Assembly: GCA_013368315.1 (NCBI GenBank)
Contig: JAACJM010000102.1
Coordinates: 62,001 to 126,000, forward strand
Direction: 5' to 3'
DNA: 64,000 nucleotides
Source: Tetrapyrgos nigripes
Lineage: Eukaryota > Basidiomycota > Agaricomycetes > Agaricales > Campanellaceae
Shown here: piece by piece, positions 62,201-64,000 of the stretch
How the letters are laid out: the number at the start of each line of letters is the position of its first letter
Position numbering within the stretch: position 1 is the first letter of the stretch
Program-made: the position numbers and the translations under genes
Notes under the pieces: model-generated
What the model was told of the DNA's origin: nothing
The model's input: only the letters and a program-made list of their open reading frames with translations
Databases searched by the model: none

Positions 62201-63040
62201 AGAGTGTACGGTATACCGATTGGCCCTCCTGAATACAGATATACTAATAGCTAGTCTGATAGTAAGTAGTTCTATACAAAGTAAGTATAGAGACGTCGAC
62301 TTCGATATAAATGCATAGCGTTAAAAGTAGTCTATGTGTATAGAATGACAATCAACCTAGGTACAATGAAGACGATGTCGTCGTACGCGTGGATTTTCCA
62401 TTCGTAGCCCCTATCTACAATGAATTGGCGATAAAATAAGAGACCAAGTGTATTTCGGAACAGTGATCTCGGAATCGAAGAGATGCAAAAGTTTGTACTC
62501 AGCGAAATTCGAAACAGAAGATGGCATATTAGACTACGGTGGCCAATGTGTGAAAGCCCGAGGGAGGAGGAGAACGGCGGAATGATGGAAGAATGTTGGT
62601 AGCCATTGCGAGAACAAGGGTAGTGAAAGGGTGAACGGGGGGACTAGCAAGGGTGGTGGAGATGGTCAAGTGGTTGGGACCCTCGCGTGGTCGAGACAAA
62701 AGACCGGAAATGAATGGAGGGCTTCTGGGAAGATGGAGACGGTGTTTGTGGGTCGGGCGTGGGAGGGAGGGGGGTCAGGTGACGGACGGGGACTTTCTTT
62801 TGGCTTCCTTATGGGGCGTGGTGATCACCGGCGAGATCTCGGCATTGGGCGGGGAGGGCCATTGAAGATCGGCATCGCCGAATGGCTCGGAGCCGGGATG
62901 ACAACATGTTTCAGTTCATCAAAAACCATTCGCAATCGAACCAGTCCGTCTCTGAATTTGGCAGAGGGTGCCTGTAGCTCTTTTCCTCAAATTCGGTTCA
63001 TAGCAATCAACTTTGTTTCCGCGTCTCTTCCTCTCTTAAC
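56219..63040. other. 6.8-kb gene-poor region upstream of the HMG-box gene
   Basis: No gene could be built. Short open frames on both strands, including 58327-58683 plus and 62631-63044 plus, show no domain. From about 59700 to 62400 the sequence is AT-rich, with many variants of tatgtatgta/tacatacata. The last several hundred bases are probably the promoter and long 5' leader of the HMG-box gene; long leaders are common for developmental regulators in fungi. Confidence 0.45.
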
Positions 63041-64000
63041 ATGAGTCGCTACAGTCAACAATACTCCACGCCGAGCTCGACGTCCGCCGCCACCCCGAAC
63101 ACCGCCCAGTCCAATCCCGACAACGACCGCGGCTCCACGTCTGGCTCAGACGATGGCTTCAACCAGAAGGTCGAACGCGACCAAGACGGTGAGACACGCT
63201 CCATTTCTTTTTTTACCATGCTCATTGCGCGTCCTAGATGACAACTCGCTCACCTCCCAGACCCTCAACGCCGACGGCACCCCAAAACGCCCTATGAACG
63301 CCTTTATGATCTTTGCGCGTCGTCGTCGCCCACAAGTCTCCTCCGAAAACCAGTCCATGCGCACGGGCGAGATCTCCAAAATCCTCTCCAAGGAATGGAC
63401 ATCCATGCTCGCCTCTGAAAAACAGTTTTATCTCGATCAAGCCAAACAACTCAAGGAAACCTTCAACTCAAAATATCCCGACTATGTCTATCGCCGTCGC
63501 CCCAACAACTCGCGCAGATCTCGCAGAAGCAAGCCAGTCGATTTGCCCTCGTCCAATCCCGGCGGAATAAGCGGTCTTCATGGTGTAGACGGTGACAATG
63601 TTGGCTTGGGCGGGGGAGACCTCGGAGAATCGTCGCCCTCCGTGAACGGAAATGACTCTTACCTTAGAGGTTTACCCTCCATCGACACGTCACATCACAT
63701 GTCCTACTCTGACCCCTACTCTCGACATCCCACCGCTCATCATGGCGGTCATTCCGGTCATCTACCATTTGATTCCCGCATATCACCTCCACATACCCTT
63801 CCGTCCCCTCATTCCTCCCAATCCCTTCATGCTCCCTACTCCAACCATCTCGGTCAACACCAAAACACGTCACAATCAGGCTCCCAATCCCTTTTTGGCG
63901 CGAACCACCACGGTCTCCCCTTACCGCTCCCCCATCCCCACTCCCAACACGATCAGTGGAACCGTTTAGATCGGTCTTCTTCCCGAGGTGGCCCAGGATC
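63041..64000 (+). CDS. HMG-box transcription factor (MATA_HMG/Ste11-like type), N-terminal part
   Basis: Exon 1 is 63041-63188 and exon 2 starts at 63238 and stays open to the window end, so the 3' part is missing. The start MSRYSQQYSTPSSTSAATPN is Ser/Thr-rich. The HMG box spans about residues 65-140, beginning PKRPMNAFMIFARRRRPQ and continuing EISKILSKEWTSM and YPDYVYRRRPNN. This is the sequence-specific type with a single box, seen in fungal mating and development regulators. A basic tail (NNSRRSRRSKP) and a His/Pro/Ser-rich region follow. The protein should bind DNA in the nucleus. Which regulator it corresponds to cannot be settled from the box alone; no homeodomain or pheromone genes lie nearby, so it is not evidence of a mating-type locus. 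Confidence 0.9.

Noticed and set aside
59700..62400. AT-rich tatgtatgta stretches as a centromere or replication origin
   Set aside because: The tracts are short, irregular and scattered; composition alone does not support either claim.
62631..63044. 137-codon plus-strand frame just before the HMG-box gene
   Set aside because: It is Gly/Arg-rich, overlaps the HMG-box start in another frame and resembles leader sequence rather than protein.
63041..64000. Mating-type locus
   Set aside because: An HMG box alone is not enough: in basidiomycetes mating type is set by homeodomain and pheromone/receptor genes, none of which is visible in this window.

Overview
The window reads as nuclear DNA of a filamentous basidiomycete, most likely a wood- or litter-decay Agaricomycete. 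Its genes carry many short introns of about 50-70 nt with GT..AG borders. Families typical of such fungi are present: two AA9 lytic polysaccharide monooxygenases with Ser-rich tails, two secreted GH31 alpha-glucosidases, a GMC oxidoreductase, a secreted glycoprotein of the type often labelled macrophage-activating glycoprotein, a coiled-coil/F-box/LRR-like protein, a Zn2Cys6 regulator and an HMG-box protein. There is also a tRNA-Asp with a short intron. I rebuilt gene models by hand from splice signals, reading frame and family similarity recalled from memory; no database search was possible.

Layout. 1-400: 3' end of an MFS transporter (+). 590-4140: an intact glutathione S-transferase (-) of the fungal etherase-related type, flanked by two decayed GST copies and a duplicated non-coding block. 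4686-6586: 12-exon aldo-keto reductase (-). 7512-8900: AA9-1 (-). 11316-11397: tRNA-Asp (-). 12193-13326: dienelactone hydrolase-like protein (+) between two copies of a ~205-bp direct repeat. 15045-16274: acetate/ammonium-type transporter (+) with an apparent one-base frame error. 17475-19084: AA9-2 (-). 20265-24912: GH31-A (-). 26019-27550: arrestin-like protein (+). 29452-31383: Zn2Cys6 factor (-). 31384-40195: gene-poor, with a decayed coding segment and an 80-bp inverted repeat pair. 40196-42509: GMC oxidoreductase (+). 44109-45664: GPI-type secreted glycoprotein (+). 46366-47278: small 10-cysteine secreted protein (+). 47466-51645: GH31-B (-). 52078-54411: F-box-like protein (+). 54661-56218: uridine phosphorylase (-). 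56219-63040: gene-poor. 63041-end: HMG-box factor (+), running off the window.

Together the genes suggest a neighbourhood enriched for extracellular polysaccharide and aromatic turnover. AA9 enzymes nick cellulose or related glucans and GH31 enzymes release glucose. The GMC oxidoreductase could supply H2O2 or recycle electron carriers. The AKR, GST and dienelactone hydrolase fit handling of aromatic fragments, and the transporters fit uptake. This joint role is inference from family and proximity. The genes are separate transcription units; fungi of this kind do not use operons.
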